From NCBI GenBank assembly GCA_001898425.1, contig MKTV01000032.1:74712-138711 (forward strand): a stretch of DNA of 64,000 nucleotides, written 5' to 3'. The translations under genes were made by a program, and so were the position numbers. This document shows, piece after piece, positions 35,903 through 44,825 of this stretch. The DNA comes from Rhodospirillales bacterium 69-11. GTDB lineage: Bacteria > Pseudomonadota > Alphaproteobacteria > Acetobacterales > Acetobacteraceae. Within the stretch, counting starts at the first letter, position 1. The number at the start of each line of letters is the position of its first letter. A model generated the notes under the pieces. The model was not told where the DNA came from. It saw only the letters and a list, made by a program, of their open reading frames with translations, and did no database searches.

Positions 35903-36240
35903 CGTCGATCGACCGGCTTCGCGCGATCTGTCTCGCGCTGCCCGAGGCGCAGGAAAAGGAAACGTGGGAGGCACCCACCTTCCGCGTCCGCGACAAGATC
36001 TTCGCCATGGTGCACCGGTTCGAGGGAAAGGCCTCCGTCTGGTGCAAGGCCCCGCCGGGCGTGCAGGCGATCCTGGTCGAGGCCGCGCCGGAGCGCTTCT
36101 TCCGACCGCCCTATGTCGGGTCGAAGGGCTGGATCGGCATCCGACTGGAGGCCCCGGTCGACTGGGAGGAACTCGCGGGGCTCATCCGTCGAAGCTGGAG
36201 CATGACCGCGCCCAAGCGCCTGCAGCGTGAGATCGGGTGA
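35899..36240 (+). CDS. MmcQ/YjbR-family protein
   Basis: 113-residue protein of the MmcQ/YjbR family with a CyaY-like fold that is proposed to bind DNA or small molecules. Family features are LPEAQEKETWEAPTFRVRDKIFAMV, the central VWCKAPPGVQ and the C-terminal AGLIRRSWSMTAPKRLQRE. The start overlaps the RES stop by 4 nt, so it is co-translated with a toxin-antitoxin pair. Its role there is not known; it may simply ride along. Confidence 0.85.
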   Translation: MTSIDRLRAICLALPEAQEKETWEAPTFRVRDKIFAMVHRFEGKASVWCKAPPGVQAILVEAAPERFFRPPYVGSKGWIGIRLEAPVDWEELAGLIRRSWSMTAPKRLQREIG

Positions 36241-36336
36241 GGCGAACATGCGCGGCACGGTCCGCCGGCGGACCCGGACCGTGTCGCCCCACGCTCGCCT
36301 CAGAACACCCCCCCCGGAGGTCGCCCCTCGGTTCGC

Positions 36337-37002
36337 CTATTGCGACTTCATCGGCTGACTCGGTGCATTCGAGGCAGGCGCGGCCCCTGTCGCGCCTGAG
36401 CTCCCCGCCGCAGGAATCTGCGTGCCGAAAGGCTGGGTCGGCCCTTGCGGCGCGGCCGCTGGGCTGGTGCCGCCGCTCCGGGCGGTCAGGTCCGTGATGC
36501 AGCGGCCAAACGCGTTGCTGATCGCGGTCGAGCCGTTCAGCGGCACCGTCCAGGGCGCCTCGTTCCCCTCGGGGAAGGACAGCGTCAACGACATCGCGCG
36601 GCGGAACTGCTCATCGAACGTCTGGATGGCCGCGCGTTCCATGGTCCAGCTCAGGGCGTGCTCATTGCCGTGGGCCTGCATCGTCCAGGGCGCATCCAGG
36701 CCGATCTGCATCACCACCGGGACCTGCGTGTCCGCCGGGATGTTCCAACTCGGCTTGCTCGCCGAGAACAGCACCTCCGTGCCGCCGATCACGAAGCGCA
36801 GGGTGAAGCGGCGGCCATCCGGGTTGGTGTTGCCCACCCCGCAGACGTAGCGCCCGTCCTCTCCCCGTCCGCTGAACGCGTCCCAGCTTCCGACGTGGTA
36901 ATAGGTGGCGAGTTCGGCCGCGCGCGGGGCAGCACTGCCCAGCACCCCGAAAGCCGCCCCGGCCGAGAGCGCCACGAGCGCCGTTCCGATCCGTTTCCGC
37001 AT
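36337..37002 (-). CDS. Uncharacterised exported protein (221 aa)
   Basis: 221-residue protein with a signal peptide (MRKRIGTALVALSAGAAFGV, cut near AAPRAAEL). The mature region has a small beta-rich domain with one Cys near the start (RYVCGVGN) and one near the end (GRCITDL), probably a periplasmic disulfide. The last 50 residues are Pro/Ala/Gly/Ser-rich. A weak resemblance to invasion-associated locus B proteins is possible but not secure. It is divergent from the SBP gene at 37172. Confidence 0.78.
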   Translation of the reverse strand: MRKRIGTALVALSAGAAFGVLGSAAPRAAELATYYHVGSWDAFSGRGEDGRYVCGVGNTNPDGRRFTLRFVIGGTEVLFSASKPSWNIPADTQVPVVMQIGLDAPWTMQAHGNEHALSWTMERAAIQTFDEQFRRAMSLTLSFPEGNEAPWTVPLNGSTAISNAFGRCITDLTARSGGTSPAAAPQGPTQPFGTQIPAAGSSGATGAAPASNAPSQPMKSQ

Positions 37003-37171
37003 TCGCGCTACCGTCCTCCTTTACGTTCGAGCGGTCGGCCCATGCCGTTCGGACGCGGCATCATTACGGCAAATCGCCTCACGAGTGGGAGAGGCGCCGT
37101 CCGCACACCGCGGGACACCGCTGGCGACGATGTGATACCACGCATCCGCTTCGCCTGAGCTGGAGAGTTCC

Positions 37172-38761
37172 ATGAAACGCCGCACGTTCCTGCAAGCCGG
37201 AGCCGCCGCGCTCGGCAGTCCGCTCGTTGCGCCCTCCATCGTCCAGGCGCAGGGCAAGCGCGTGCTGACCTTCGTGCCGCAGGCGGACATCGCGGTGCTC
37301 GATCCGGTCTGGACCACCACCTACCAGACCCGCGACCACGGCTTCCTGGTCTTCGACACGCTGTTCGGGCTGGACGCCGCCTACAATCCGCAGCCGCAGA
37401 TGGCGGCCGGGGCCAGCAGCGACAAGGACGGTGCGGTCTGGACGATCACGCTGCGGGACGGGCTGAAATTCCACGACGGGGAACCCGTCCTCGCACGCGA
37501 CGCGGCCGCCTCGATCCGCCGCTGGGGGGCGCGGGACGGGTTCGGCCAGGCGCTGCTCGCCGCCACCGACGCGATCGACGCACCGGACGACAAGACGATC
37601 GTGATCCGGCTCAAGCATCCCTTCCCGCTCCTGCCCGACGCCCTGGCCAAGACGCCGCCCAGCATGTGCCCGATCATGCCGGAGCGGCTCGCCCGCACCG
37701 ACCCGTTCAAGCAGGTCACGGAAATGGTCGGCAGCGGCCCCTACCGCTACAAGGCCGACGAGCGGGTGCCCGGCGCGCTGGTGGTCTACGAGCGGTTCGA
37801 CGGCTACGTGCCCCGCGCCGACGGGGTCCCCGAGGGCACCAGCGGCCCAAAGGTCGCCCATTTCGACCGGATCGAGTGGCGGATCATGCCGGACCCGTCC
37901 ACCGTCTCCGCCGCCCTGCAACGCGGCGAGATCGACTGGTGGCTCGCCCCCAATGCCGACCTGCTGCCGCTGCTGCGCCGCCAGTCGCGCCTGAAGGTCG
38001 AGACGACGGTACCGACCGGCTTCGTCGCGACGATGCGGTTCAACCAGCTCCACCCGCCCTTCGATAATCCGGCAATCCGGCGCGCCATCATCGGCGCCGT
38101 CTCCCAGGCGGACTACATGGTCGGCATGGTCGGCACCGATCCGGCGCTGTGGCAGGAGGGGGTCGGGTATTTCTGCCCCGGGACGCCGCTCGCGAACGAT
38201 GCCGGGATGCAGGCGCTCACCAGCCCGCGCGACCTCGACGCCGTGAAGAAGGCGCTGGCCGAGGCGGGGTACAAGGGGGAGAAGGTGGTCCTGCTCTCTC
38301 CGACCGATATCCCGTCGGCCAAGGCACTGGCCGAGATCTCCGCGGACCTGCTGACCCGCATCGGCATGACCGTCGATGCCCAGCCGATGGACTGGGCGAC
38401 CCTGGTGCAGCGCCGCGCCAAGACCGACCCGGTGGACCAGGGCGGCTGGAGCCTGTTCCACACGAGCTGGTCGGGGCTCGACATGGTGAACCCCGCCGGA
38501 CACATCTTCCTCCGCGCCAACGGCAAGGCGGCGGCGCCCGGCTGGCCCGACAGCCCGACGCTGGAGGCGCTCCGCAGCGCCTGGTTCGTCGCGCCCGACC
38601 TGGCCGCACAGAAGTCGCTGGCCGAACAGATCCAGCTGCAGGCGTTCAAGGACGTGCCCTACGTGCCGCTGGGCCAGTACTTCATGCCGACCGCCTACCA
38701 GGGCAACTTGACCGGCATCCTGAAGGGCAGTCCCGTGTTCTGGAACGTGCGGCGCAGCTGA
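37172..38761 (+). CDS. ABC transporter substrate-binding protein, family 5 (peptide/nickel type)
   Basis: 529-residue periplasmic solute-binding protein. The signal peptide begins MKRRTFLQAGAAALG, a likely Tat signal, and is cut after VQAQ. Family-5 features are LTFVPQADIAVLDP, WTITLRDGLKFHDGEPV near residue 90, MVGSGPYRYK near residue 185 and FNQLHPPFDNPAIRRAI near residue 290. No permease or ATPase is encoded next to it, so it is an orphan here. The SMP-30 lactonase downstream (44 bp) may share its transcript, hinting at a sugar- or lactone-like ligand, which is inference only. Confidence 0.92.
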   Translation: MKRRTFLQAGAAALGSPLVAPSIVQAQGKRVLTFVPQADIAVLDPVWTTTYQTRDHGFLVFDTLFGLDAAYNPQPQMAAGASSDKDGAVWTITLRDGLKFHDGEPVLARDAAASIRRWGARDGFGQALLAATDAIDAPDDKTIVIRLKHPFPLLPDALAKTPPSMCPIMPERLARTDPFKQVTEMVGSGPYRYKADERVPGALVVYERFDGYVPRADGVPEGTSGPKVAHFDRIEWRIMPDPSTVSAALQRGEIDWWLAPNADLLPLLRRQSRLKVETTVPTGFVATMRFNQLHPPFDNPAIRRAIIGAVSQADYMVGMVGTDPALWQEGVGYFCPGTPLANDAGMQALTSPRDLDAVKKALAEAGYKGEKVVLLSPTDIPSAKALAEISADLLTRIGMTVDAQPMDWATLVQRRAKTDPVDQGGWSLFHTSWSGLDMVNPAGHIFLRANGKAAAPGWPDSPTLEALRSAWFVAPDLAAQKSLAEQIQLQAFKDVPYVPLGQYFMPTAYQGNLTGILKGSPVFWNVRRS

Positions 38762-38804
38762 GCGCCGCGTGAGGTCGAGCATCGGGACGGTCCGGGAGAG
38801 CAGG

Positions 38805-39671
38805 ATGAGCACGTTCGAATTGGTCTGGGACAGCCGCTGTGGCGTGGCCGAATCGCCGGTTTGGGACCGGGCCAATCGACGGATCCTGTTCGTCGACATC
38901 CCAGGCAAGCGCATCAATGCGCTCTCGGTCGATACCGGTGCCCAGCAGAGCTGGGATCTCCCCGAGGTCGTTCCCAGCCTGGGGCTGGCGCGTTCGGGGC
39001 GGCTGGTGGTGGCCCTGCGAAGCCGGGTGGTGATGTTCGATCCCAAGACCGGCACGATCGACGAGCTCACCGGCCCGATCGATCAGCCGGCGAGCACGCG
39101 CCTGAACGACGGCAAGGTCGGTCCGGACGGGGCGTTCTGGGTGGGCTCGATGGACGAACACTCGCCCCGCCAGCCGATCGGTTCGCTCTACCGCGTGACG
39201 CCAGACGGCCGGGTGGAGACCCGAACCACGGGGATCGCCTCCTCGAATGGTCTGGCGTGGTCGCCCGATGAGAGGGTGATGTATCATTCCGATACCTCGG
39301 GCGGACTGATCGAAGCCTGGGATTTCGACCCGACCACCGGCGACATGCGCAACCACCGCGTGCTCGCGCGGCTCGGCAACGAGGACGGCCGTCCCGACGG
39401 CGCCGCCATGGACGCCGACGGCAACTACTGGTCGGCCGGACCCTCTGCCGGGGTGCTCAACTGCTTCTCCCCCACCGGTGAACTGCTGGCGAAGATTCCC
39501 TTCCCGGTTCCCGGCCCGACCATGCCCTGCTTCGCGGACGAGCAGCTCTACGTGACGTCGCTGCGGGAGGGGAAATCGGCCGAGGTGCTCGCCGCGCACC
39601 CCACGCTGGGCGGGCTGTTCCGCGCGCCAGCCCCGGCGACCGGCGCCCCCGTGGCGGTCTTCGCGGACTGA
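38805..39671 (+). CDS. SMP-30/gluconolactonase/LRE-family protein
   Basis: 288-residue six-bladed propeller lactonase. The metal site is formed by Glu in CGVAESPVWD (about residue 16), Asn in SSNGLAWS and Asp in GRPDGAAMDADGNYW. It likely opens sugar lactones such as gluconolactone, feeding acids into the Entner-Doudoroff route that eda-kdgK elsewhere in the window would serve. The ATG at 38805 has gggagagcagg upstream. The upstream neighbour is an orphan substrate-binding protein. Confidence 0.93.
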   Translation: MSTFELVWDSRCGVAESPVWDRANRRILFVDIPGKRINALSVDTGAQQSWDLPEVVPSLGLARSGRLVVALRSRVVMFDPKTGTIDELTGPIDQPASTRLNDGKVGPDGAFWVGSMDEHSPRQPIGSLYRVTPDGRVETRTTGIASSNGLAWSPDERVMYHSDTSGGLIEAWDFDPTTGDMRNHRVLARLGNEDGRPDGAAMDADGNYWSAGPSAGVLNCFSPTGELLAKIPFPVPGPTMPCFADEQLYVTSLREGKSAEVLAAHPTLGGLFRAPAPATGAPVAVFAD

Positions 39672-39742
39672 CCGAACGGCGCGCGGCGAACCCACGCGCG
39701 CCTGCCGCGCTCTCCTTCCGTTCGCCCCAGAAGGAGAGAGCC

Positions 39743-39934
39743 ATGTCCACGGAAGACGACAAGACGGTCCCCGACCCGGCCACCGATCGCGGCACAGCGT
39801 CCGGCAAGGCGAAATGGGACAAGCAGGATGCCGAGGTCGCGGGCATCACGCGCACTGTCCAGCCGAAGAGCGACGCCCCCTCCCGGTCGGGCGTGACCGG
39901 TTCGGGCAGCGGCGCCGACTCCGAACGGAGCTGA
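39743..39934 (+). CDS. Small hydrophilic, probably disordered protein (63 aa)
   Basis: 63-residue acidic/polar protein beginning MSTEDDKTVPDPATDRGTAS and ending in a Ser/Gly-rich tail. There are no hydrophobic segments, and disorder is likely. A near-ideal ribosome site (agaaggagagag) supports translation. No family recognised. A strong hairpin terminator follows at 39972. Confidence 0.65.
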   Translation: MSTEDDKTVPDPATDRGTASGKAKWDKQDAEVAGITRTVQPKSDAPSRSGVTGSGSGADSERS

Positions 39935-39971
39935 GCCTCGGAGAGGAACGCCCTGCCGGGTCGACACGGAA

Positions 39972-39994
39972 AGGGCGGGGTCAAACCCCGCCCT
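39972..39994. terminator. Bidirectional terminator hairpin
   Basis: Perfect 9-bp stem agggcgggg/ccccgccct with the 5-nt loop tcaaa, between convergent genes ending at 39934 and 40056. It is followed by cgtt on the plus strand and ttt on the minus strand. The strongest intrinsic-type hairpin in the window. Confidence 0.65.
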
Positions 39995-40055
39995 CGTTCC
40001 GCGTCCCCAGCCCGCGGCGGCGCAGTGCGGGCCGCCGCGGGATGACAGTTCAGGC

Positions 40056-40337
40056 TCAGTAGCCGCGATAGGTCGGCGGCGGGGCGCTGTAGTAGGTGGG
40101 CGCCGGACGCTGCGGCGTCGTCGCCGCGCCACCGACCGCGCCCAGGGCACCACCACCCAGCGCGCCGATCGCGGCCCCGGTGCCGCCGCCGGCCAGCCCA
40201 CCGATCGCGGCGCCGCCGGCGGCGCCCAGCAATCCGCCACCGACCGCGCGCTGGCCGGGATCATAGGGATCCGTGCAGCCGCCCAGCCCGACGGCGAGTC
40301 CAAGACCCAGGGCGGCGGGAAGAATCAAATGTCGCAA
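40056..40337 (-). CDS. Glycine-zipper lipoprotein (93 aa)
   Basis: 93-residue predicted lipoprotein. The signal ends in the lipobox GLGGC with Cys21. The mature domain is a glycine-zipper (YMGG/Omp-like) block rich in GG pairs, e.g. GGGLLGAAGGAAIGGLAGG, that can insert into or lie across membranes. The C-terminus is Pro/Tyr-rich. Paired with the next small exported gene (40362), which has a similar Pro/Tyr tail and lies upstream on the same strand. Confidence 0.8.
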   Translation of the reverse strand: MRHLILPAALGLGLAVGLGGCTDPYDPGQRAVGGGLLGAAGGAAIGGLAGGGTGAAIGALGGGALGAVGGAATTPQRPAPTYYSAPPPTYRGY

Positions 40338-40361
40338 GGTGATGTCCTTTCGGTTTGCGGC

Positions 40362-40649
40362 TCAGCGGATTGCGAAGCCGAGGGAAACGGAGGGCGGGTA
40401 ATAGACGGGCGGCGGAGGCGCATAGACCACGGGCGGCGGCGGCGCATACACGACAGGCGGCGGCCCGTAGTAGTATGGGCGCGGCGCCACCACGACGGCC
40501 GGAGGCCCCCAATGCCGGTGCCAATGCGGGTGCGGCCGCCGCCAGCCCCACCCCGGCCCATACCAATCGGCCTTGGCCGGCGCCGCGGCGAACAGCGTGC
40601 CGAACGCAAGCAAGCCCAGGGCGATCGCAGGTGCGCGGAAAGATGCCAT
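40362..40649 (-). CDS. Small exported Pro/Tyr/His-rich protein (95 aa)
   Basis: 95-residue secreted protein with a signal peptide cut after APAKA. The mature part is rich in W/H/P (GPGWGWRRPHPHWHRHWGPP) and then has repeated VVYAPPPP units. Such low-complexity exported proteins are frequent in alphaproteobacteria and have no known function. It shares style with the 53-residue lipoprotein at 31876. Confidence 0.7.
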   Translation of the reverse strand: MASFRAPAIALGLLAFGTLFAAAPAKADWYGPGWGWRRPHPHWHRHWGPPAVVVAPRPYYYGPPPVVYAPPPPVVYAPPPPVYYPPSVSLGFAIR

Positions 40650-40892
40650 GACAGGTCTCCTTCAACGCATCGACATAAGCGATAGATCGTGGCGGACCCT
40701 GGGCGGGCTTCGTCACAATATGGCGAACCGTTCCGAAATCCGCTCGAACGCGTGATCACGTGCCCGAGCGGCGTCTCTGGTCGCGATGGCGGACCGGCCG
40801 CGTGTGCCAACCCATTGGAATCCAGCATGGTCGGAGTCGACCCCCTTCCGCGGACCCGGTATGCTGACCCGGTGCGCGAAAGGAACGCCGTC

Positions 40893-41630
40893 ATGCCGCA
40901 GTCCGAACGGGTTCTGATGCTGACCGGCGCGAGCCGAGGCATCGGCCACGCCACCGTCAAGACGTTTTCCGACCATGGCTGGCGCGTGCTGACCATCTCC
41001 CGCCAGGCGTTCGACCCGCGCTGCCCCTGGAAGGGGGGCGAACGCAACCACATCCAGCTCGACCTGTCCGACGTGGAGGCGGTGCATGCCGCCCTGCCCC
41101 GGATTCGCGACATCACCGGGGGCCGCCTCGATGCCCTGATCAACAACGCCGCGATCTCTCCCAAGACGCGTGGCGGGGGGAAGATCAGCGCGCTCGAGAT
41201 GGCCTATCGGGACTGGCTGCACATCTTCAACGTGAACTTCTTCGCTACCATCGCCCTGACGCAGACGCTCACGCCGCTGCTGACCGAAAGCCGCGGCGCG
41301 ATCGTGAACATCACCTCGATCGTCGGGTCGCGCGTCCACCCCTTCGCCTCCGCGGCCTATGCGACCTCCAAGGCCGCCCTGGCCGCCCTGACACGCGAGC
41401 TCGCCGCCGAACTGGGGGAGCGCGGGGTGCGGGTGAACGCGGTCTCCCCCGGCGAGATCGAGACGGCCATCCTCTCCCCCGGCACGAAGGAGATCGTGGA
41501 GCGCACGGTCCCGCTGCGCCGCCTCGGCCAGCCACAGGAAGTCGCGGAACTGCTGTATTTCCTGTGCTCCGACAAGGCGAGCTACATCACCGGGACGGAG
41601 GTCCATATCGACGGCGGCCAGCAGGTCTGA
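40893..41630 (+). CDS. Short-chain dehydrogenase/reductase
   Basis: 245-residue SDR. The cofactor motif is LTGASRGIGHAT (residues 8-19), NNAA follows near residue 90, and the catalytic Ser-Tyr-Lys lie in NITSIVGS and AYATSKAALAAL. C-terminal SDKASYITGTEVHIDGGQQV is the usual 3-oxoacyl-reductase-like end. The ATG at 40893 has aaggaa upstream; the longer frame is not conserved. The substrate is unknown. Confidence 0.94.
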   Translation: MPQSERVLMLTGASRGIGHATVKTFSDHGWRVLTISRQAFDPRCPWKGGERNHIQLDLSDVEAVHAALPRIRDITGGRLDALINNAAISPKTRGGGKISALEMAYRDWLHIFNVNFFATIALTQTLTPLLTESRGAIVNITSIVGSRVHPFASAAYATSKAALAALTRELAAELGERGVRVNAVSPGEIETAILSPGTKEIVERTVPLRRLGQPQEVAELLYFLCSDKASYITGTEVHIDGGQQV

Positions 41631-41712
41631 GGCGCGATGGGCGGCGCCCGGCAGCACGCGCCTGCGACGATGACGGGTCCGGCCCCGCCGTTCGAGCCCT
41701 GACGCCGCGGCC

Positions 41713-43011
41713 ATGATCCCCCGCCGCGTGCTGTTGACCGCCGCCGGGATCGGCCTTCTCCGTCCCGACGCGGCCCATGCCGGTGCTCCCGACCCGTTGC
41801 CGCGCAACCCGCGCCAGACCGTCTCCCCCGTCTACGATCCGAAGCCCGGCGCGCCGCCGGGCCCGCTGCCGCCGAACGGCACCGCGAGCGTGCTGGTCCC
41901 GCTCCCGGCACAGGCGAGCCACGTCCGGCTCGTCTTCGGCAACGGTGGCGCCGCGCCCTATCGGGTGCGGGCGCTCTGGGCGCCCACCGCGCGGGTCGGG
42001 AATGGCTGGTTGCCCAGCAGGTGGGACGGCTCGATCGACCTCACGGCGTTCCGCCCGGTCCGGTTTGCTGCGCGCGGCGCCGACCTGGAGCCGGACCGCA
42101 CGCCCCGGGGTGGCCCGGCCGAGGCCATGGTGCCGCCCACGACCTTCGGCTTCCACTCCGACTGGATGCCGACCGGAGGCCTGCTCTCGCGGACCGACGC
42201 GGACGGCACGGAACGCCTCATCCTGGTGCGCGCAGAGGTGACGGAGGGCCAGGGCTGGGGTCTGCCGACCGTGAACCCCGGCCTCACCGAGGACCCGCCC
42301 GATGTCGGCGGCCCTTCCGCGCTGTTCGCCGCGCCCGCGCCGCTGACCCGCGTGGCGGAGATGGGCTTCGTCCCCGCGTCCTCACACCCGGTGCAGGCGG
42401 TCCAGTGCTGGTCCGCCGCCGGGGGCTACACGCTGCTGTACTGCGGCTCCTCGATCGTCGCGGGTGCCTCGACCCCGCACGATCGCGGCGCCTTCGCGCG
42501 GATCGCCGCACGACGGCTGACCGAGACGGGCGTGCCGTGCGCGGCGCTGTACAACCACCCGACCGGTGCCCCGGTCATGCGCCTGATCGCGGCGGGCGCG
42601 GAACGGGCGATTCCGCTCTACCGGCCCGACTTCACGCTGATCCAGGTCGCGACCCGCGCCGACCCGCACACGGCAGCGGCGCAGGATCTCACCTGGGCGG
42701 CCGCGCAGCGCATGGCCGCGCTGACCTTGGCGGCCGGCGGCGTGCCGATCTACGTCACCATCTCGCCGTGGCCCATCCGCGACACGCCCGACGCGGCAGC
42801 GGAGGCGATCCGGCAGATCAACAACGAACGCGCGCGCCGGTCGGGCCTGCCCCTGCTCGACTACGACCGGCTGATGAGCAATGCCGATCATCCGCCCCGG
42901 CTCTGGCCGCTGTTCAACGCCTCGGGCGACGGCGCGCATCCCGACATCGCCGGCCACCGCGCCGCGGCCGCGGCGCTGCTCCCGTTGCTGCGGAGCCTGA
43001 TGGTCGGCTGA
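41713..43011 (+). CDS. Secreted SGNH/GDSL-type hydrolase
   Basis: 432-residue exported protein. The first 23 residues form a signal (MIPRRVLLTAAGIGLLRPDA, Ala-rich cleavage). An N-terminal beta-rich region leads into an SGNH-like domain: the nucleophile block is YCGSSIVAG (S247 by position) in place of a canonical GDS, and the C-terminal DGAHPDIAGH gives Asp406 and His409. NHPTGAP and PWPIRD may supply the Gly and Asn of the oxyanion hole. The substrate is unknown; acyl or polysaccharide esters are typical. Confidence 0.8.
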   Translation: MIPRRVLLTAAGIGLLRPDAAHAGAPDPLPRNPRQTVSPVYDPKPGAPPGPLPPNGTASVLVPLPAQASHVRLVFGNGGAAPYRVRALWAPTARVGNGWLPSRWDGSIDLTAFRPVRFAARGADLEPDRTPRGGPAEAMVPPTTFGFHSDWMPTGGLLSRTDADGTERLILVRAEVTEGQGWGLPTVNPGLTEDPPDVGGPSALFAAPAPLTRVAEMGFVPASSHPVQAVQCWSAAGGYTLLYCGSSIVAGASTPHDRGAFARIAARRLTETGVPCAALYNHPTGAPVMRLIAAGAERAIPLYRPDFTLIQVATRADPHTAAAQDLTWAAAQRMAALTLAAGGVPIYVTISPWPIRDTPDAAAEAIRQINNERARRSGLPLLDYDRLMSNADHPPRLWPLFNASGDGAHPDIAGHRAAAAALLPLLRSLMVG

Positions 43012-43076
43012 CTCGCCGCGTTCCCGGCCGGATGCTACCGGTTGCGGGAAGCAAGAACCGGATGGGAGGCCGTCGG

Positions 43077-44135
43077 ATGCGCGTCGAAACGCTGCTGCCC
43101 CTGGGCAAGGTGGACCCGGGTGTGCGAGCCCCGGAGGTGCCGCTCGACGTCACCCGCGTGTTCGAGGACGCCCGCACCGTCGAGCAGCTCGGCTATGACG
43201 GCATCGCGTTCGAGGAGTGCAAGGAGGACCCGTTCCTGCTCGCAGCCCTCGCCGCCCAGGCGACGACGCGGCTGCGCCTCTCCACCGCGGTCGCGATCGC
43301 CTTCCCGCGCAGCCCGGCCAGCATGGCGATGACCGCCTGGACGCTCGCGCGGCTCTCGGGCGGCCGCTTCATCCTGGGCCTGGGGACGCAGGTGCGCGCC
43401 CATATCGAGCGGCGCTACGGCATGCCTTGGCACCCGGCCGGCCCCTGGATCCGCGACTACGTGCATGCGCTCCGGGCGGTGTGGCGCTGCTGGCAGACCG
43501 GCGAGAAGCTGGCGTTCGAGAGCGAGCATTATCGCCTGAGCCTGATGGTGCCGCTGTTCGATCCCGGCCCGATCGAGCATCCCGACATCAAGGTGCAGCT
43601 CGCCGCGGTGAACCCGATCATGAGCCGCATCGCGGGGGAATGTGCCGAGGGCATTCGCCCGCACCCGGTCTGCACCGCCGCCTATATCGAGCAGGTGATG
43701 CTGCCCGCGGTGCATGAGGGCGCCGCCCGGGCCGGCCGCGACGCGCGAGGCTTCGCGGTCGCGATCAAGCCGCTGATCGCAACCGCGCGCACCGAGGCGG
43801 AGCTCGCGAAGCGGCGGGAGGACGTGCGGGCGCGGGTCGCGTTCTACTGCTCCACCCCCGCCTATCGCGCGGCGTTCGACTTCCACGGCTACGGAGATCT
43901 CGCCCGCCGCATGAGCGTGCTGTCCCGCGAGCAGCGCTGGGAGGAAATGCCGGGCCTCATCTCGGACGAGATGCTGGATCTCTACGCGACGGTCGGTACG
44001 GTGGACGAGATCGCGGCGAAGCTGCGCGCTCGCTACGCCCACGTGGTCACGGACGCCGAGGTGAGCATTCCGATCGCATCGGCGGCGGACCTGGAGACGC
44101 TGTCGACCGTGGTGGGCGCCTTGCGGGCGGCGTAA
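43077..44135 (+). CDS. LLM-class oxidoreductase (TIGR03617-type), second of two
   Basis: 352-residue luciferase-like oxidoreductase. MRVETLLPLG at the start, AARTVEQLGYDGIAFEECKEDPF-like block, LSTAVAIAFPRSPASMAMTAW and GRFILGLGTQVRAHIERRYG are characteristic of the F420- or FMN-dependent group sometimes annotated as TIGR03617. The ATG at 43077 has gggagg 8 nt upstream. It is only about 24 percent similar by eye to the enzyme at 29329, so they are not recent duplicates. It follows the SGNH hydrolase by 65 bp. Confidence 0.9.
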   Translation: MRVETLLPLGKVDPGVRAPEVPLDVTRVFEDARTVEQLGYDGIAFEECKEDPFLLAALAAQATTRLRLSTAVAIAFPRSPASMAMTAWTLARLSGGRFILGLGTQVRAHIERRYGMPWHPAGPWIRDYVHALRAVWRCWQTGEKLAFESEHYRLSLMVPLFDPGPIEHPDIKVQLAAVNPIMSRIAGECAEGIRPHPVCTAAYIEQVMLPAVHEGAARAGRDARGFAVAIKPLIATARTEAELAKRREDVRARVAFYCSTPAYRAAFDFHGYGDLARRMSVLSREQRWEEMPGLISDEMLDLYATVGTVDEIAAKLRARYAHVVTDAEVSIPIASAADLETLSTVVGALRAA

Positions 44136-44147
44136 GGCTTCCCCGGC

Positions 44148-44825
44148 TCAGCTCTCGGCGACCCGCCCGCCGCGCAGCGTGACGGTCCGGTCCATCCGCG
44201 CGGCGAGATCGGGGTTGTGCGTCGCGATCAGCGCGGCGAGTCCCTGGTCCCGCACCGTCGCCAGCAATTGCGCGAACACGATCTCGGCGGTCGCCACGTC
44301 GAGGTTTCCGGTCGGCTCGTCGGCCAGGAGCACCTTCGGCCGGTTGGCGAGCGCGCGGGCGATGGCGACGCGCTGCTGCTCGCCGCCCGACAGCTTGCCC
44401 GGCAGATGGCCGGTCCGCGCGGCGAGCCCGAGACTTTCCAGCAGCCCGGCCGCCCGCGCGGTCGCCTCGCGGCGGGACGTGCCCGCGATGAGCTGGGGAA
44501 GCACCACGTTCTCGAGCGCAGTGAACTCCGCGAGCAGATGGTGCGCCTGGTAGACGAAGCCGATCGTGTCGCGCCGCACCGCGGTTCGGGCGGCATCGGG
44601 CAGACCGCCGACCTCCCGCCCCTCGACGATCACGCTGCCCCCATCCGGCCGATCGAGCAGCCCGGCGACGTGCAGCAGCGTCGACTTGCCCGCGCCCGAG
44701 GGGGCGACGAGCGCCACGATCTCGCCCGCCCGCAAGGTCAGGTCGACGCCGCGCAGCACGGGCAGGTCGCCTGCCGCACCGCGATAGACGCGCTGCACGG
44801 CGCGCAGGACCAGCGGTTCACTCAT
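44148..44825 (-). CDS. lolD: Lipoprotein-releasing ABC transporter ATPase
   Basis: 225-residue ATPase of the LolCDE complex, which extracts outer-membrane lipoproteins from the inner membrane. Walker A is APSGAGKST, the signature [15 protein letters not shown], and Walker [12 protein letters not shown], the last typical of the LolD/MacB group. The start overlaps the permease gene by 8 nt. It is the last gene of the rnj-DUF1467-proS-lolC-lolD block. Confidence 0.95.
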   Translation of the reverse strand: MSEPLVLRAVQRVYRGAAGDLPVLRGVDLTLRAGEIVALVAPSGAGKSTLLHVAGLLDRPDGGSVIVEGREVGGLPDAARTAVRRDTIGFVYQAHHLLAEFTALENVVLPQLIAGTSRREATARAAGLLESLGLAARTGHLPGKLSGGEQQRVAIARALANRPKVLLADEPTGNLDVATAEIVFAQLLATVRDQGLAALIATHNPDLAARMDRTVTLRGGRVAES

